NCBI GenBank assembly: GCA_902805675.1
Contig: CADCTA010000107.1
Span: forward strand, 1-64,000
From: an uncultured Chthoniobacterales bacterium
GTDB lineage: Bacteria > Verrucomicrobiota > Verrucomicrobiia > Chthoniobacterales > UBA10450
Length of the DNA: 64,000 nucleotides
Direction of reading: 5' to 3'
The notes under the pieces were generated by a model. The model ran no database searches. It saw only the letters and a program-made list of their open reading frames with translations, and had not been told where the DNA came from. This document shows positions 36,617 to 46,073 of the stretch, piece after piece. The stretch's first letter is position 1. Every line of letters begins with the position of its first letter. Position numbers and translations under genes: made by a program.

Positions 36617-38581
36617 ATGGCGCGGACCTTAGGCGAGAAGATTGAACAGGCGGTAAGCACTCGGCGATTGCTCGAGTCCGCCGGGCAGAACATCGCGCTG
36701 CTGCTGGAGGGCGCGACCTCGCCGCTTTACGCGCAGGTCGTGTCGGAGCTGGTGGAGGGGGATGCGTGGGATGAGCTCAACGACCGCTTCTACAAGACGC
36801 TCGCGTTCGGCACTGGCGGATTGCGCGGGCGCACCATCGGCAAGGTGGTGACGACGGCGGAACGCGGCACGCCCGATGCGCTCGGCCGGCCGGAGTTCCC
36901 GTGCGTCGGCACGAACGCGATGAATTTCTACAACATCAGTCGCGCGACGCAGGGACTGGTGGCGTACCTGCACGCGTGGTTCGCGAATGAGCGGATCACG
37001 GGCAGACCCAGGATCGTGATCGCGCACGACACGCGGCATTTTTCGAAGGAGTTCACTCAGCTGGCCGCACAGGTGGCAGCGGAGAATGGTTGCGACGCTT
37101 ACGTCTTCCATGGGCCGCGCTCCACGCCGGAGCTGTCGTTTGCCGTGCGTCAGCTACGCGCGAGCGCCGGGATCGTGATCACGGCGAGCCACAACCCGCC
37201 CCACGACAACGGCTACAAAGTTTACTTCAACGACGGGGCACAGGTGGTCGAGCCGCATGCTGGCGGGATCATCAGCAAGGTGAACCTGGTGCAGAGCGAG
37301 AACTACGAGACGCTCAGCGGCGACGGCGCTGGTGAGGTGATCACGCTCGGGCCAGAGATTGATGAGGAATACATGCGGCGACTGGAGACGCTCGTGCTCG
37401 ATCGCGATGTCGTGCGCGCGGCAGCGGCGCTGCGGATCGTCTTTACGCCGATTCACGGGACCGGCGGCATCATCATCAAGCCGATGCTTGAGCGGCTCGG
37501 CTTTGGATTCTTGACGGTTGCGGAGCAGGACGAGTTCGACGGCCGCTTCCCGACGGTGAAGTCGCCCAATCCGGAGAACGCCGAGGCGTTGAAGCTGGGC
37601 GTCGAGCTGGCGGTGAAGGAGAATGCGGACGTCGTCATCGCGACGGATCCGGACTGCGATCGCATGGGAGTGGCCGTGCGTACGGCGCGCGGCGAAATGA
37701 AGCTGCTGACCGGAAACCAGATTGGCTCGCTCATGGCGTGGTATCGCGCGCGCACGTTGTTTGCGCAGGGCGTGCTGACCGCGGAGAACGCTTTGCGCGG
37801 TGTGATCATCAAGACGTTCGTGACGACGGATCTGCAGAAGGCGATTGCGGAGCATTTTGGACTCCGCTGCGTGGAGACACTGACCGGGTTCAAATACATC
37901 GGCGCGAAGCTCGGCAAATATGAGCGAACGCTGCCGGAGGAGATTCGCGCGCAGTATCGCGATCTGCCCGAAGACGAAACTCGCCGGCTGCGACTGGAGC
38001 AGTCGTCGCTTTACATTTTTGGCGGCGAGGAAAGCTACGGCTACAGCGGCGGCGATTTCGTGCGCGACAAGGATGGGAATGGCGCGGTCATCATGTTTTG
38101 CGAAGTGGCTGCCTACGCGCGCTCTCGCGGGCTGACGCTCGACGCGCTGCTCGACGAGATCTACGCGACGTTTGGCTACTTCGAGGAGAAGAACGGCGCA
38201 CTCACTTATGAAGGCGCGGAAGGCGCGGCGAAGATCCGGCGCTTGCTGGAGTCGTATGTCACCGCAGCGCCGACGGAGATGCTCGGCTCGCCGGTCACGG
38301 CGGTGAAGGATTTCGAAAAGGAGACGTTCCAGGATGTCGAAGGCGACACGATCCCGAAAGAGAAGATGTTGATCTTCGAACTGGAAGATCGCACGCGCAT
38401 CGCCGTGCGTGGCTCGGGCACGGAGCCGAAGATCAAGTATTACCTGTTTGCGCAGCGCCGCGCGGAAAACGGCAAGCTCTCCGAAGCAGAACTCGCAGGC
38501 GCGAAGATCGAGGTCGCCACGCATCTGGATTCACTCTGGAGTTGGCTGCAGCAGGATGCTTCTGCGCGGCTCGGTGCGTAA
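36617..38581 (+). CDS. Phosphoglucomutase/phosphomannomutase family protein
   Basis: Alpha-D-phosphohexomutase of 654 residues, longer than the usual 570-600. It shows FGTGGLRGRTIG near 70, the active-site serine 191 in VITASHNPPHDNGYKVYFNDG, the metal loop ATDPDCDRMGVAV, and the sugar-binding FGGEESYGYSGGDFVRDKDGNG. The phosphate-binding RGSGTEPKIKYY lies near the end. The order of motifs fits PgcA-like phosphoglucomutases. I start at the ATG at 36617; the frame upstream lies antisense to the DUF3820 gene. Confidence 0.9.
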   Translation: MARTLGEKIEQAVSTRRLLESAGQNIALLLEGATSPLYAQVVSELVEGDAWDELNDRFYKTLAFGTGGLRGRTIGKVVTTAERGTPDALGRPEFPCVGTNAMNFYNISRATQGLVAYLHAWFANERITGRPRIVIAHDTRHFSKEFTQLAAQVAAENGCDAYVFHGPRSTPELSFAVRQLRASAGIVITASHNPPHDNGYKVYFNDGAQVVEPHAGGIISKVNLVQSENYETLSGDGAGEVITLGPEIDEEYMRRLETLVLDRDVVRAAAALRIVFTPIHGTGGIIIKPMLERLGFGFLTVAEQDEFDGRFPTVKSPNPENAEALKLGVELAVKENADVVIATDPDCDRMGVAVRTARGEMKLLTGNQIGSLMAWYRARTLFAQGVLTAENALRGVIIKTFVTTDLQKAIAEHFGLRCVETLTGFKYIGAKLGKYERTLPEEIRAQYRDLPEDETRRLRLEQSSLYIFGGEESYGYSGGDFVRDKDGNGAVIMFCEVAAYARSRGLTLDALLDEIYATFGYFEEKNGALTYEGAEGAAKIRRLLESYVTAAPTEMLGSPVTAVKDFEKETFQDVEGDTIPKEKMLIFELEDRTRIAVRGSGTEPKIKYYLFAQRRAENGKLSEAELAGAKIEVATHLDSLWSWLQQDASARLGA

Positions 38582-38590
38582 GTTGCATTT

Positions 38591-40324
38591 GTGAACTGGG
38601 GTAAACGAGCGCTGCGGCTGTGGCCGTGGCTCGCCGCGGTCGCGACGGGCGCGATGTATCGCGCCTGTTTCGCGCCGTTCGATCAGGCATGGTTCTGCTG
38701 GATCGCGCTCACGCCTTTGATGTGCGCCGTCTGGTTCTCAGGTGCCGATGCGAAGCGTCGCCGCCTGCGCGACGTCATGCTCGGCTATGTGGCCGGGCTG
38801 ACTTATTTCTGGTCGGTCTTCTCGTGGCTGACGACCGTTACGGTGCCCGGGTGGTTTCTGGTCGGCGTCTACATGGCGTTCTACTTCGCCTTCTGGGCAT
38901 GGCTGTGCGGCGTGCTGCGACCAACGCGGAATCGCACGCTGCTCCACAGCCAGCCGGCACGCGCCCCCCAAGCTGCGACGCAGAAGCGCGAGCCCGAGAA
39001 GAGGATCAGCGAGGGCAACTGGAACCCCACCCCGCCGCCGGAAGAATCGGCACTCGCCGACTCGCCATGGCTCAGCTCGATGCACAACCTGCGGCTCGCC
39101 TTCCTGCTCGCGAGCGCCTGGGTCGCGCTGGAATTCGTCCGCTCAGTTCTGTTCTCCGGCTGGGGCTGGAACATGCTCGGGACGGCATTGCACGCGCAGT
39201 GGGCGCTCATCCAGATCGCAGAGATCACAGGTGTGGCCGGCCTCTCCTTCCTGGTCGCGTTCTGCAACGTCATGGCGGTGGCGATGGTGTGCCGCTTCGC
39301 GCTCGAGGCGCAGGTGAAGAGAATGCGTACGCACTTCGATCTGACGCTCACGATGGTGGCGCTGGTCGGCGTGGCGGCGTTCGGGATGCACGCGATCCAG
39401 ATTAAGGATGAAGCGAAAAACATCCGCGTGGCGGCGGTCCAGCCAAACGTCCCCCGCGAGCAGAAGTTTAACCAGGAGTTCGCCGAGCTGACCTTCGAGC
39501 AGTTTTCCCGGCTGAGCCGCTCCGCTATGCAGCCGTACGCGCCGGACCTGCTTATTTGGCCGGAGAGCTCGATGCCGGATCCGGTGCTGGAGGGAACGGC
39601 CAGCTATCAGTTCGTAAAGGAGTTCGCACAGGCGACCAAGGTCGACCTGTTGTTAGGCATTATCGACCAGGAGGAAGATGCTGCCTATAACGCCGCTTTG
39701 CTCGTGACGGAAGGCGGCACGCGCGAGCAGCGCTATCGGAAGATGCATCTCGTGCCGTTCGGCGAGTATGTGCCGGGCCGGCACTTCATTCCTGGCCTGG
39801 CGCGGATTGTGGGAGATCAGGTGCCGGACGATTTCGGATTCGGCAGGGAGCACACCGTCTTTAAGATGACGGATAAGGAAGTGCAGCTCGCGCCCTTGAT
39901 CTGCTTCGAGGATACGATCGGCGAGCTGACGCGGCAATTCGTGCTCGGCGGCGCGAACCTGCTCGCCAACGTGACGAACGACGGCTGGTTCCTCAGGTCC
40001 TCCGGTTCGCAACAGCATCTCGCGAATGCAGTCTTCCGCTGCGTGGAAACGCGGCTGCCGATGGTGCGGTCGGCGAATACCGGCGTCACCTGCTTCATCA
40101 ACGAATACGGACGCGTGACGCGAAAGCTCGTCGATGCGGACGGCCTGCAGTGGACGGAGGGCGTGCTCACAGACATCGTGCGTGTCCCAATCAACCCGCG
40201 CCGCACCTTCTACGTCGAGCACGGCGAGCTCTTCGCCAAAGCCTGTGTGGGCGTGACGCTGCTTGCCCTGCTGGTCATCGTGCCATTGACGCTGCGCCAG
40301 TCTCGGCGGCAAACTGGGGCGTAA
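38591..40324 (+). CDS. lnt: Apolipoprotein N-acyltransferase
   Basis: Inner-membrane enzyme that adds the third acyl chain to lipoproteins. The N-terminal half has several spans; about residues 115-155 form a polar Pro/Glu-rich loop not usual for Lnt. The periplasmic nitrilase-like domain shows the catalytic Glu325 in LIWPESSMPD, MHLVPFGEY, and Cys438 in LICFEDTIGEL with NVTNDGWFLRSSGSQQH. A final span follows. Start is a GTG (38591), 9 bp after the mutase stop. It overlaps the next gene as TAATG. Confidence 0.93.
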   Translation: MNWGKRALRLWPWLAAVATGAMYRACFAPFDQAWFCWIALTPLMCAVWFSGADAKRRRLRDVMLGYVAGLTYFWSVFSWLTTVTVPGWFLVGVYMAFYFAFWAWLCGVLRPTRNRTLLHSQPARAPQAATQKREPEKRISEGNWNPTPPPEESALADSPWLSSMHNLRLAFLLASAWVALEFVRSVLFSGWGWNMLGTALHAQWALIQIAEITGVAGLSFLVAFCNVMAVAMVCRFALEAQVKRMRTHFDLTLTMVALVGVAAFGMHAIQIKDEAKNIRVAAVQPNVPREQKFNQEFAELTFEQFSRLSRSAMQPYAPDLLIWPESSMPDPVLEGTASYQFVKEFAQATKVDLLLGIIDQEEDAAYNAALLVTEGGTREQRYRKMHLVPFGEYVPGRHFIPGLARIVGDQVPDDFGFGREHTVFKMTDKEVQLAPLICFEDTIGELTRQFVLGGANLLANVTNDGWFLRSSGSQQHLANAVFRCVETRLPMVRSANTGVTCFINEYGRVTRKLVDADGLQWTEGVLTDIVRVPINPRRTFYVEHGELFAKACVGVTLLALLVIVPLTLRQSRRQTGA

Positions 40325-41466
40325 TGTCTCCACCGCTGAACCGCGCCCGCGTCGCGCTCGCCGCGCTGCTGTTTGGAGCGTGTCTCGCCCCGTTCGCCGA
40401 CCACGCGCAGGCCTACGGTCCTCCAGGCCATCAGATTGTCGGCGCGATCGCGGATGAACGGCTCGCGAATACGCCGACAGGTAACAAGATCCGCGCATTG
40501 CTCGAAGGCTATGCGCTCCAGAAGGCTGCAACGATTCCCGACGAGATCAAGGGCTGGGACAAGAAGGGCGTGGATGATCCGACAATCTTTCGATATCGAT
40601 CACGCCCGCGTCTCGACGGCGAGCTGGCCGATTTCTGGCGCGCCAATCAGCCGACCTACGACATGGCCTCGGAGGCGCCGTCGCACCATTGGTTTCATTA
40701 CACGGACGTGCCCGTCACGGGCGGCCAACGCTACGCCGACGGGAAAATCGGCCGCTCGCGCTGGGACGTTGTGCAGCTCATCAGCTATTGCGTGCGCGTG
40801 CTGCAAGGCGCAGAGCCGGAGGAGAATCCCCGCAAAATCACCAAAGCGGTCGCTGTCATTCTGCTCGCGCACATGGTGGGCGATATTCACCAGCCACTGC
40901 ACGTCGGCGCGGAGTTTTTCGACGAGCAAGGCCGCGCCGTCGATCCGGAGAAGGTGCAGCCGGCGTACGATCACCACGGCGGGAATACAATCACTTTTCG
41001 ATTCTCGCCGGCCGCGGCCGAGCGGACTGGGCAGAAGCAGGCGAAGTTTCATGGCTTCTGGGACAATCAGGTCGTCGCATTGAACCTCCCGCGCGTGCCG
41101 AAAGAGACACCGAAAGAGGAACGCCGCGCGATCATGGATGAAGCGCGCAAGAAGCTCGTCGCGGAAATGGTGAGCAATGAGCCGAAAGCCTGGCGTGCAC
41201 CGGGCAATCTCGGGCCGACCCAGTATGCCGAGTTCTGGGCAAACGAGATTCTGCCACAGGCCATCGAGGCGCACGCGCGGCTCGAGTTCCGGGGCGTTAA
41301 ACCGAAGCTGGACGCGAAGGGGCGCACGCTGGCGGTCGGTGTAGCGGAAGACAAAGCGCAGGCAGGCAGCACGCCGTATCACGAATGGGCCGCGGGCGTG
41401 ACACGCGACAATCTGCACAAGGCCGGCTGGCGGCTCGCGGACCTGCTCGAAAAGGCGCTGAAATGA
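40324..41466 (+). CDS. S1/P1-type nuclease, exported
   Basis: 380 residues with a signal peptide (ALAALLFGACLAPFADHAQA). The mature zinc site follows: YGPPGHQIVG at the N-terminus, APSHHWFHYTDVPV, LAHMVGDIHQPLHVGAEFFDE..GRAVD, HHGGNTITF and HGFWDNQVV. These match the trinuclear zinc nucleases that degrade single-stranded nucleic acids. In known enzymes the first mature residue is Trp and binds zinc by its main chain; here it is Tyr. The ATG shares its A with the lnt TAA. It likely acts in the periplasm. Confidence 0.88.
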   Translation: MSPPLNRARVALAALLFGACLAPFADHAQAYGPPGHQIVGAIADERLANTPTGNKIRALLEGYALQKAATIPDEIKGWDKKGVDDPTIFRYRSRPRLDGELADFWRANQPTYDMASEAPSHHWFHYTDVPVTGGQRYADGKIGRSRWDVVQLISYCVRVLQGAEPEENPRKITKAVAVILLAHMVGDIHQPLHVGAEFFDEQGRAVDPEKVQPAYDHHGGNTITFRFSPAAAERTGQKQAKFHGFWDNQVVALNLPRVPKETPKEERRAIMDEARKKLVAEMVSNEPKAWRAPGNLGPTQYAEFWANEILPQAIEAHARLEFRGVKPKLDAKGRTLAVGVAEDKAQAGSTPYHEWAAGVTRDNLHKAGWRLADLLEKALK

Positions 41467-41561
41467 ACCGGCGCGTTGCCGCGGTGTCCGTGGCTCGCCG
41501 CTCCCCTGCTTCCCGCCGGGCGAACACCGCCGTCACACCGGCCGCAGCGTTTAGGCGGTGA

Positions 41562-42554
41562 TCATTGCGATGCAGTAGTCGCTTCGGCCGATCGGTCCTT
41601 CACGTCGTCCCTGAAGCCGAACCGCTCGCGTACGAAGTAAAGCGGGCGCTGCTTCACCTCGCCGTAAATGCGTCCGACGTACTCGCCGATGATGCCTAAC
41701 GAGATCAACTGCACGCCGCCCATGAAGAGAATCGCGACGAAGATCGACGCCCAGCCGCGCTCCCAGTTGGTCGGATCGAAGAAGACGCGAATGACCACCG
41801 CGTAGCCAATTCCGAGCAGCGCGAGAAACATGACGAAGAAGCCGCTCCAGACTGCCAGACGCAGCGGCGCTAACGAAAAGGAGAAAACCGCATCCGAGGC
41901 AAAGCGAAGCATCTTCGCCACGGGATACTTGCTCTCGCCAGCGTAGCGCGCCGCGCGGCGATACGGCACCGCGACTTGACGAAAACCCACCCAGCTCACC
42001 ATTCCGCGCAGGAAACGGTCGCGCTCCGGCATGCGCAGCAGCGCCTCTACCACAGCGCGATCCATCAAGCGGAAGTCGCCGGTGTCGACCGGGTGCTGCA
42101 CGCGCGACAGCCGATTCATCCAGCGATAGAACGTGCGAGCTGTCCAGAGCTTCACGCGCGTCTCGCCGGCTCGTTCGCTGCGCTGTCCATACGCGACCTG
42201 ATAGCCTTCCCGCCAACGCGCCACCATCGCCTCGATCGTTTCGGGCGGGTCCTGCAAATCGGCGTCGATGATGACGACCGCGTCCCCCGCTGCATTCTCG
42301 ACCCCGGCGGTCGTCGCAACCTGGTGGCCGAAGTTGCGCGACAATCTAAGGCCGCGTACCCGCTGATCGGAAACGCTTAGCTCATGCAACAGCGTCGCCG
42401 TTTCGTCGTGGCTGCCGTCGTCGACGTAGATGAACTCGAAACGCACGTCGTCGAGCCGCAATGCGAGTTCGCTCAGGCGCCGGTGCGTCTCGCGGATCAC
42501 AGCCGCCTCGTTGAAGCAGGGCACGACAATGGAGATGAGCGGCGGCTGATTCAA
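41562..42554 (-). CDS. Family 2 glycosyltransferase with two C-terminal membrane spans
   Basis: About 330 residues. The start MNQPPLISIVVPCFNE-like TTG-begun GT-A domain has VVIIDADLQDPPE (DxD-type) and the QRSERAGETRVK loop, and SLAPLRLAVWSGFFVMFLALLG plus AILFMGGVQLISLGIIGEYVG form two spans, as in GtrB/DPM1-type polyprenyl-phosphate glycosyltransferases. The TTG at 42554 overlaps the stop of the PIG-V-like gene (TTGA) and has AAGGG 11 nt before it; a GTG at 42563 is the alternative. It probably loads a lipid carrier used by its neighbour. Confidence 0.85.
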   Translation of the reverse strand: MNQPPLISIVVPCFNEAAVIRETHRRLSELALRLDDVRFEFIYVDDGSHDETATLLHELSVSDQRVRGLRLSRNFGHQVATTAGVENAAGDAVVIIDADLQDPPETIEAMVARWREGYQVAYGQRSERAGETRVKLWTARTFYRWMNRLSRVQHPVDTGDFRLMDRAVVEALLRMPERDRFLRGMVSWVGFRQVAVPYRRAARYAGESKYPVAKMLRFASDAVFSFSLAPLRLAVWSGFFVMFLALLGIGYAVVIRVFFDPTNWERGWASIFVAILFMGGVQLISLGIIGEYVGRIYGEVKQRPLYFVRERFGFRDDVKDRSAEATTASQ

Positions 42555-43696
42555 AACGCCCACGTCCCTTGCGCGAAGCGGGTGACGAAAATCGCGAGAG
42601 AAAGCAGCGACCACACCGTCACCAGCGTGTAGAACCATGCGCGCTTCGTCGCCACTTCCGCGAAGAGGATGAAGATGGGGAAGAGCGGCAGCGTATAGCG
42701 CGGCACGCTGAGCACAAAAGAGGTGCTGCAAATGAGCAGCCAATTGAGCGTCATCCAGAGTGCGTAGGAAGGTCGCAGCCGCAGCCAGCACCACACGGTG
42801 CAGACGAACCCAAGCACGATATAGAAGAACTCGTGGAAGCCTTCCGCGAGGTTCACGCCGAAGACGCGGAGCCACACGTCCCTCACGCCGACCCACGGCG
42901 GCTCCAGCTTCTTAAACCAATGCTGCTCCATGATCTTCGAGAAGGCGAAGAGATCCCCGGTCAGGCGGTAGTTGAGCAGCAGGTATGCGGCGAAGCCGAA
43001 GACTCCGATGCCGATGCAGAGCCATCGCCAATCGATCCGCCGCGTTGCCCGCCAGCGGTCGAGCACCTCGACAGCCAGCACCGGCATGAGGAGCAGTCCG
43101 TTTACACGGGTGAAGCAAGCGAACGCGGCCAGCACTCCCGCGAGGAGCCAGCGATCAGACCGCGCGGCCAGCACGCACCCGAGAGTGAGCGCGATGAACA
43201 AGCTCTCGGTATAGCTGATGTGCAGGAAGTAGCTGGTCGGGAAAATGAAAAGGAACCAGACGGCGTTTCGCGCCACGGCGGCTGGGAAATCGAGCGCCGT
43301 TAGGCGTTGCAAGAGCAGTCCGGCAGCGAGCGAGGCAATACCGGAAACGAGAAACGCCCCGCCCAGCGTATCGCGGGTAATGAGCGATGCGATCCGCGTG
43401 AGCAGAGGATAGAGCGGGTAAAAGACGAGCGAGACATGTCCCTCCTGGCCAGGCGGCACATAGCCCTGCCGCGCGAGCCGAAGGTAATGCACCGCATCCC
43501 AGCGGCTCCACATTTCGTGCCAGCTCGGCTCCTGATCGAAGAGCGTCTGCACGCTGACGACAGCGAACCCGAGGACGACCGCCTTGATGATGAGGATCAT
43601 CAGCACGATCGACCAATCGATCTCGCGCAACTGCTGCTTCCACCATGCGGACGTGGTGAAAAGAGGTCGCGGTTTAGCTGCGAGGTCGGCTGACAT
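42551..43696 (-). CDS. PIG-V-like membrane mannosyltransferase
   Basis: Around 10 hydrophobic spans in 381 residues. After the first span comes the GT-C motif SRWDAVHYLRLARQGY with FYPLYPLLTRIASL, and SYFLHISYTESLFIALTLG later, as in PIG-V-type dolichol-P-mannose-dependent enzymes. I chose the ATG at 43696 and reject 33 upstream residues that are Cys/Ser-rich. The next gene makes a polyprenyl-phosphate sugar donor, so the two may act in one pathway to glycosylate protein or polysaccharide. Confidence 0.82.
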   Translation of the reverse strand: MSADLAAKPRPLFTTSAWWKQQLREIDWSIVLMILIIKAVVLGFAVVSVQTLFDQEPSWHEMWSRWDAVHYLRLARQGYVPPGQEGHVSLVFYPLYPLLTRIASLITRDTLGGAFLVSGIASLAAGLLLQRLTALDFPAAVARNAVWFLFIFPTSYFLHISYTESLFIALTLGCVLAARSDRWLLAGVLAAFACFTRVNGLLLMPVLAVEVLDRWRATRRIDWRWLCIGIGVFGFAAYLLLNYRLTGDLFAFSKIMEQHWFKKLEPPWVGVRDVWLRVFGVNLAEGFHEFFYIVLGFVCTVWCWLRLRPSYALWMTLNWLLICSTSFVLSVPRYTLPLFPIFILFAEVATKRAWFYTLVTVWSLLSLAIFVTRFAQGTWAF

Positions 43697-43860
43697 GCTG
43701 CGGCGGCAGCAACAACTACCGGACGGGCTGCCCGCCGTCGAGTGCCGCGGCGCTCGCGAAGGTACCGGGGTCGATACGCTCGCGACGCCGCTCATCGCCC
43801 GCCAGAACCGCTCATCACTTTCCGGCGTCGGATTGGCGACCGCGGACGCACGATGGAGGC

Positions 43861-45609
43861 ATGAAGAAGCCGATCTTGCGCAATTTCGTCATCGCGGCCG
43901 CGCTCCTGCTCGTGCTCGGCGCTCTCTACCTGACGTTCACCGGAAGCTGGCACAGCCTCGCAGGCCGGAAGCCGGTAATCCTCGAACTCGATCTCGAACA
44001 GCCGATCGTCGAAACGCCGAATTCGCTGATGGCAAGTCTCGGCGTGTCTGAGTCCCTCACCCTGCGCAGTGCGGTCGAGACACTGGAACGCGCGTCTCGC
44101 GACCGGCAGGTCAAAGTGCTCGTCGCGCGCATCAACACCGGCGTCGGAGGGTTGGCGCGCAACCAGGAGCTACGCGATGCCGTGATTCGGTTCCGCGCAT
44201 CGGGCAAGAAGGCGATCGCGTTTGCGGAGACGTTCGGTGAGGTCGCAGCCTCGAACGGCGGGTATTACCTCGCGACCGCGTTTGACGAGATCTACCTGCA
44301 ACCGACCGGCGATCTTGGGCTGACCGGTCTGCGCGCCGAGAGCCAGTTCGTCCGCGGCACCTTCGACAAGCTTGGCGTGACGCCGCGCGGCGGTCATCGC
44401 CACGAATACAAGAACGCCCTCAACGCCTACACGGAGACGCAGCTGACACCGGCGCACCGCGAGTCGCTCGAATCACTGCTTGGCTCGCAATTTTCGCAGA
44501 TGGTCCGCGGCATCTCGGAGCGGCGGCGCATTCCCGAGGAACAGCTGCGCGCGCTGATCAATGAGGGGCCGTATCTCGCGAAGGAGGCGCTCCAGGCGGG
44601 CTTCGTAGATGGGCTTCTCTATCGCGACCAGATCTACGCAAAGGCCCGCGAGCTCGCCGGCGAAGGTGCGGAGCTCCTCTATCTCCAGAAGTATCGCAAA
44701 CGCGAAGGCGGCGGGTTCGATAACGGCGCGCACGTGGCGGTGATCACGGGCAGCGGTGCGGTGCAGCGTGGCGAGAGCGAGTTCAACTTCATGTTGAACG
44801 ACAACATCATGGGCTCCGATACGGTGACGGCTGCGTTCCGCGCCGCGGCGGATGACGGCCGCGTGAAAGCGATCATCTTCCGGGTCGATTGCCCCGGCGG
44901 ATCGGTGGTCGCTTCAGACGCGATCCTTCGCGAAGCGGGCCGCGCGCGGAAGAAAGGCAAGCCGGTCATCGTGACGATGGGCAATCTCGGCGCATCCGGC
45001 GGCTACTACGTTGCGCTCGACGCCGATCGCGTGCTCGCGCAGCCCGGCACCATCACCGGCTCAATCGGCGTGGTCCGAGTGAAACTCTTGACGCGCGAGC
45101 TCTGGAGTAAACTCGGCATCACCTACGGCGAGGTGGAGACAGCGCGGAACGCCTCGATGTGGAGCGGCCTCGCCGATTACTCGCCGGACCAGCAGGCGAA
45201 ATTCGACGGCTGGCTCGATCATGTTTACGCCGACTTCACCGCCAAAGTGGCTGCCGCGCGGCGTTTGCCGCTCGAGCGCGTGCAGGAGATCGCCAAAGGC
45301 CGCGTCTGGACGGGTGAACAGGCGCTCGAGCTTGGGCTAATCGACGAAGTCGGCGGCTGGCATGCGAGCATCGCGGCCGCGCGCGAGGCGGCCGGGTTGA
45401 AGCCGGACGCGCCGGTTAAGCTGGTCGATTTCCCGAAGAAGAAATCGCCCCTCGAGCGTCTGCTCCACAAGCCGAAGAACAGCGATCACGCCACCATCCT
45501 GGCGCAGGTGGCGGAGGCGATCCGTCCTGCCGTTAGCCTCGCGAAACAACTCGGCATCTACGGCGACACGCCGGGAGTCGTCGAGATGCCGGCACTGGAA
45601 ATCGACTGA
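43861..45609 (+). CDS. sppA: Signal peptide peptidase SppA (67K type)
   Basis: 582 residues. One N-terminal span (FVIAAALLLVLGALYLTFTG) is followed by two protease-fold repeats. In the first repeat Lys184 of HRHEYKNALNA is the general base; in the second Ser379 of MGNLGASGGYYVALDADR is the nucleophile, with GTITGSIGVV after it. The enzyme cuts leftover signal peptides in the membrane. It heads an operon that continues through the response regulator at 50001; the next gene starts 23 bp later. Confidence 0.93.
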   Translation: MKKPILRNFVIAAALLLVLGALYLTFTGSWHSLAGRKPVILELDLEQPIVETPNSLMASLGVSESLTLRSAVETLERASRDRQVKVLVARINTGVGGLARNQELRDAVIRFRASGKKAIAFAETFGEVAASNGGYYLATAFDEIYLQPTGDLGLTGLRAESQFVRGTFDKLGVTPRGGHRHEYKNALNAYTETQLTPAHRESLESLLGSQFSQMVRGISERRRIPEEQLRALINEGPYLAKEALQAGFVDGLLYRDQIYAKARELAGEGAELLYLQKYRKREGGGFDNGAHVAVITGSGAVQRGESEFNFMLNDNIMGSDTVTAAFRAAADDGRVKAIIFRVDCPGGSVVASDAILREAGRARKKGKPVIVTMGNLGASGGYYVALDADRVLAQPGTITGSIGVVRVKLLTRELWSKLGITYGEVETARNASMWSGLADYSPDQQAKFDGWLDHVYADFTAKVAAARRLPLERVQEIAKGRVWTGEQALELGLIDEVGGWHASIAAAREAAGLKPDAPVKLVDFPKKKSPLERLLHKPKNSDHATILAQVAEAIRPAVSLAKQLGIYGDTPGVVEMPALEID

Positions 45610-45632
45610 TCAAACCCACCACCCACACCCTC

Positions 45633-46073
45633 ATGAACACAACTCACGCAGGTTACGCATCGTTTGGCCGCCGCTTCGCCGCACTGTTGCTGGACGCGAT
45701 CTTCCTTACTCTCGTCACGCTGCTGCTTCTGCTGGCGGTTTACGGCACCGATTACTTTACCTCGCCCGATATCGCGGGCGGCCCAGGTGCGTTCCTTATC
45801 AACTGGGTGTTGCCCGCTGCGATCACCATCGGCTGTTGGCTGACGCTCGCCGCCACTCCCGGCAAGCTCGCCGTCGGCATCAAAGTCGTGAACGCGGAGA
45901 CCGGCGAACGGCTCACGTTTGCGCAGGCTGCGCTCCGCTACATCGGCTACATCGTCTCGTTCGTCCCGCTACTCGCCGGCTACTTCTGGATGCTCGGCAA
46001 TCCTCGAAAGCAGACGTGGCACGACCTGCTCGCAAAATCCGTTGTGATCCACCGCACGACTCCCGCGTCATGA
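45633..46073 (+). CDS. RDD family membrane protein
   Basis: 146 residues with three spans. The R-D-D pattern is seen as GRRFAALLLDAIFLTLVTLL, then TLAATPGKLAVGIKVVNAETGERL, and the end RKQTWHDLLAKSVVIHR. RDD proteins are linked to Na+/H+ balance and other transport roles. It is coupled by ATGA overlap to the ABC ATPase. Confidence 0.88.
   Translation: MNTTHAGYASFGRRFAALLLDAIFLTLVTLLLLLAVYGTDYFTSPDIAGGPGAFLINWVLPAAITIGCWLTLAATPGKLAVGIKVVNAETGERLTFAQAALRYIGYIVSFVPLLAGYFWMLGNPRKQTWHDLLAKSVVIHRTTPAS

Noticed and set aside
37154-38524. Open frame of 456 codons on the minus strand inside the phosphohexomutase gene
   Set aside because: Antisense to conserved active-site blocks and with a composition typical of GC-rich shadows.
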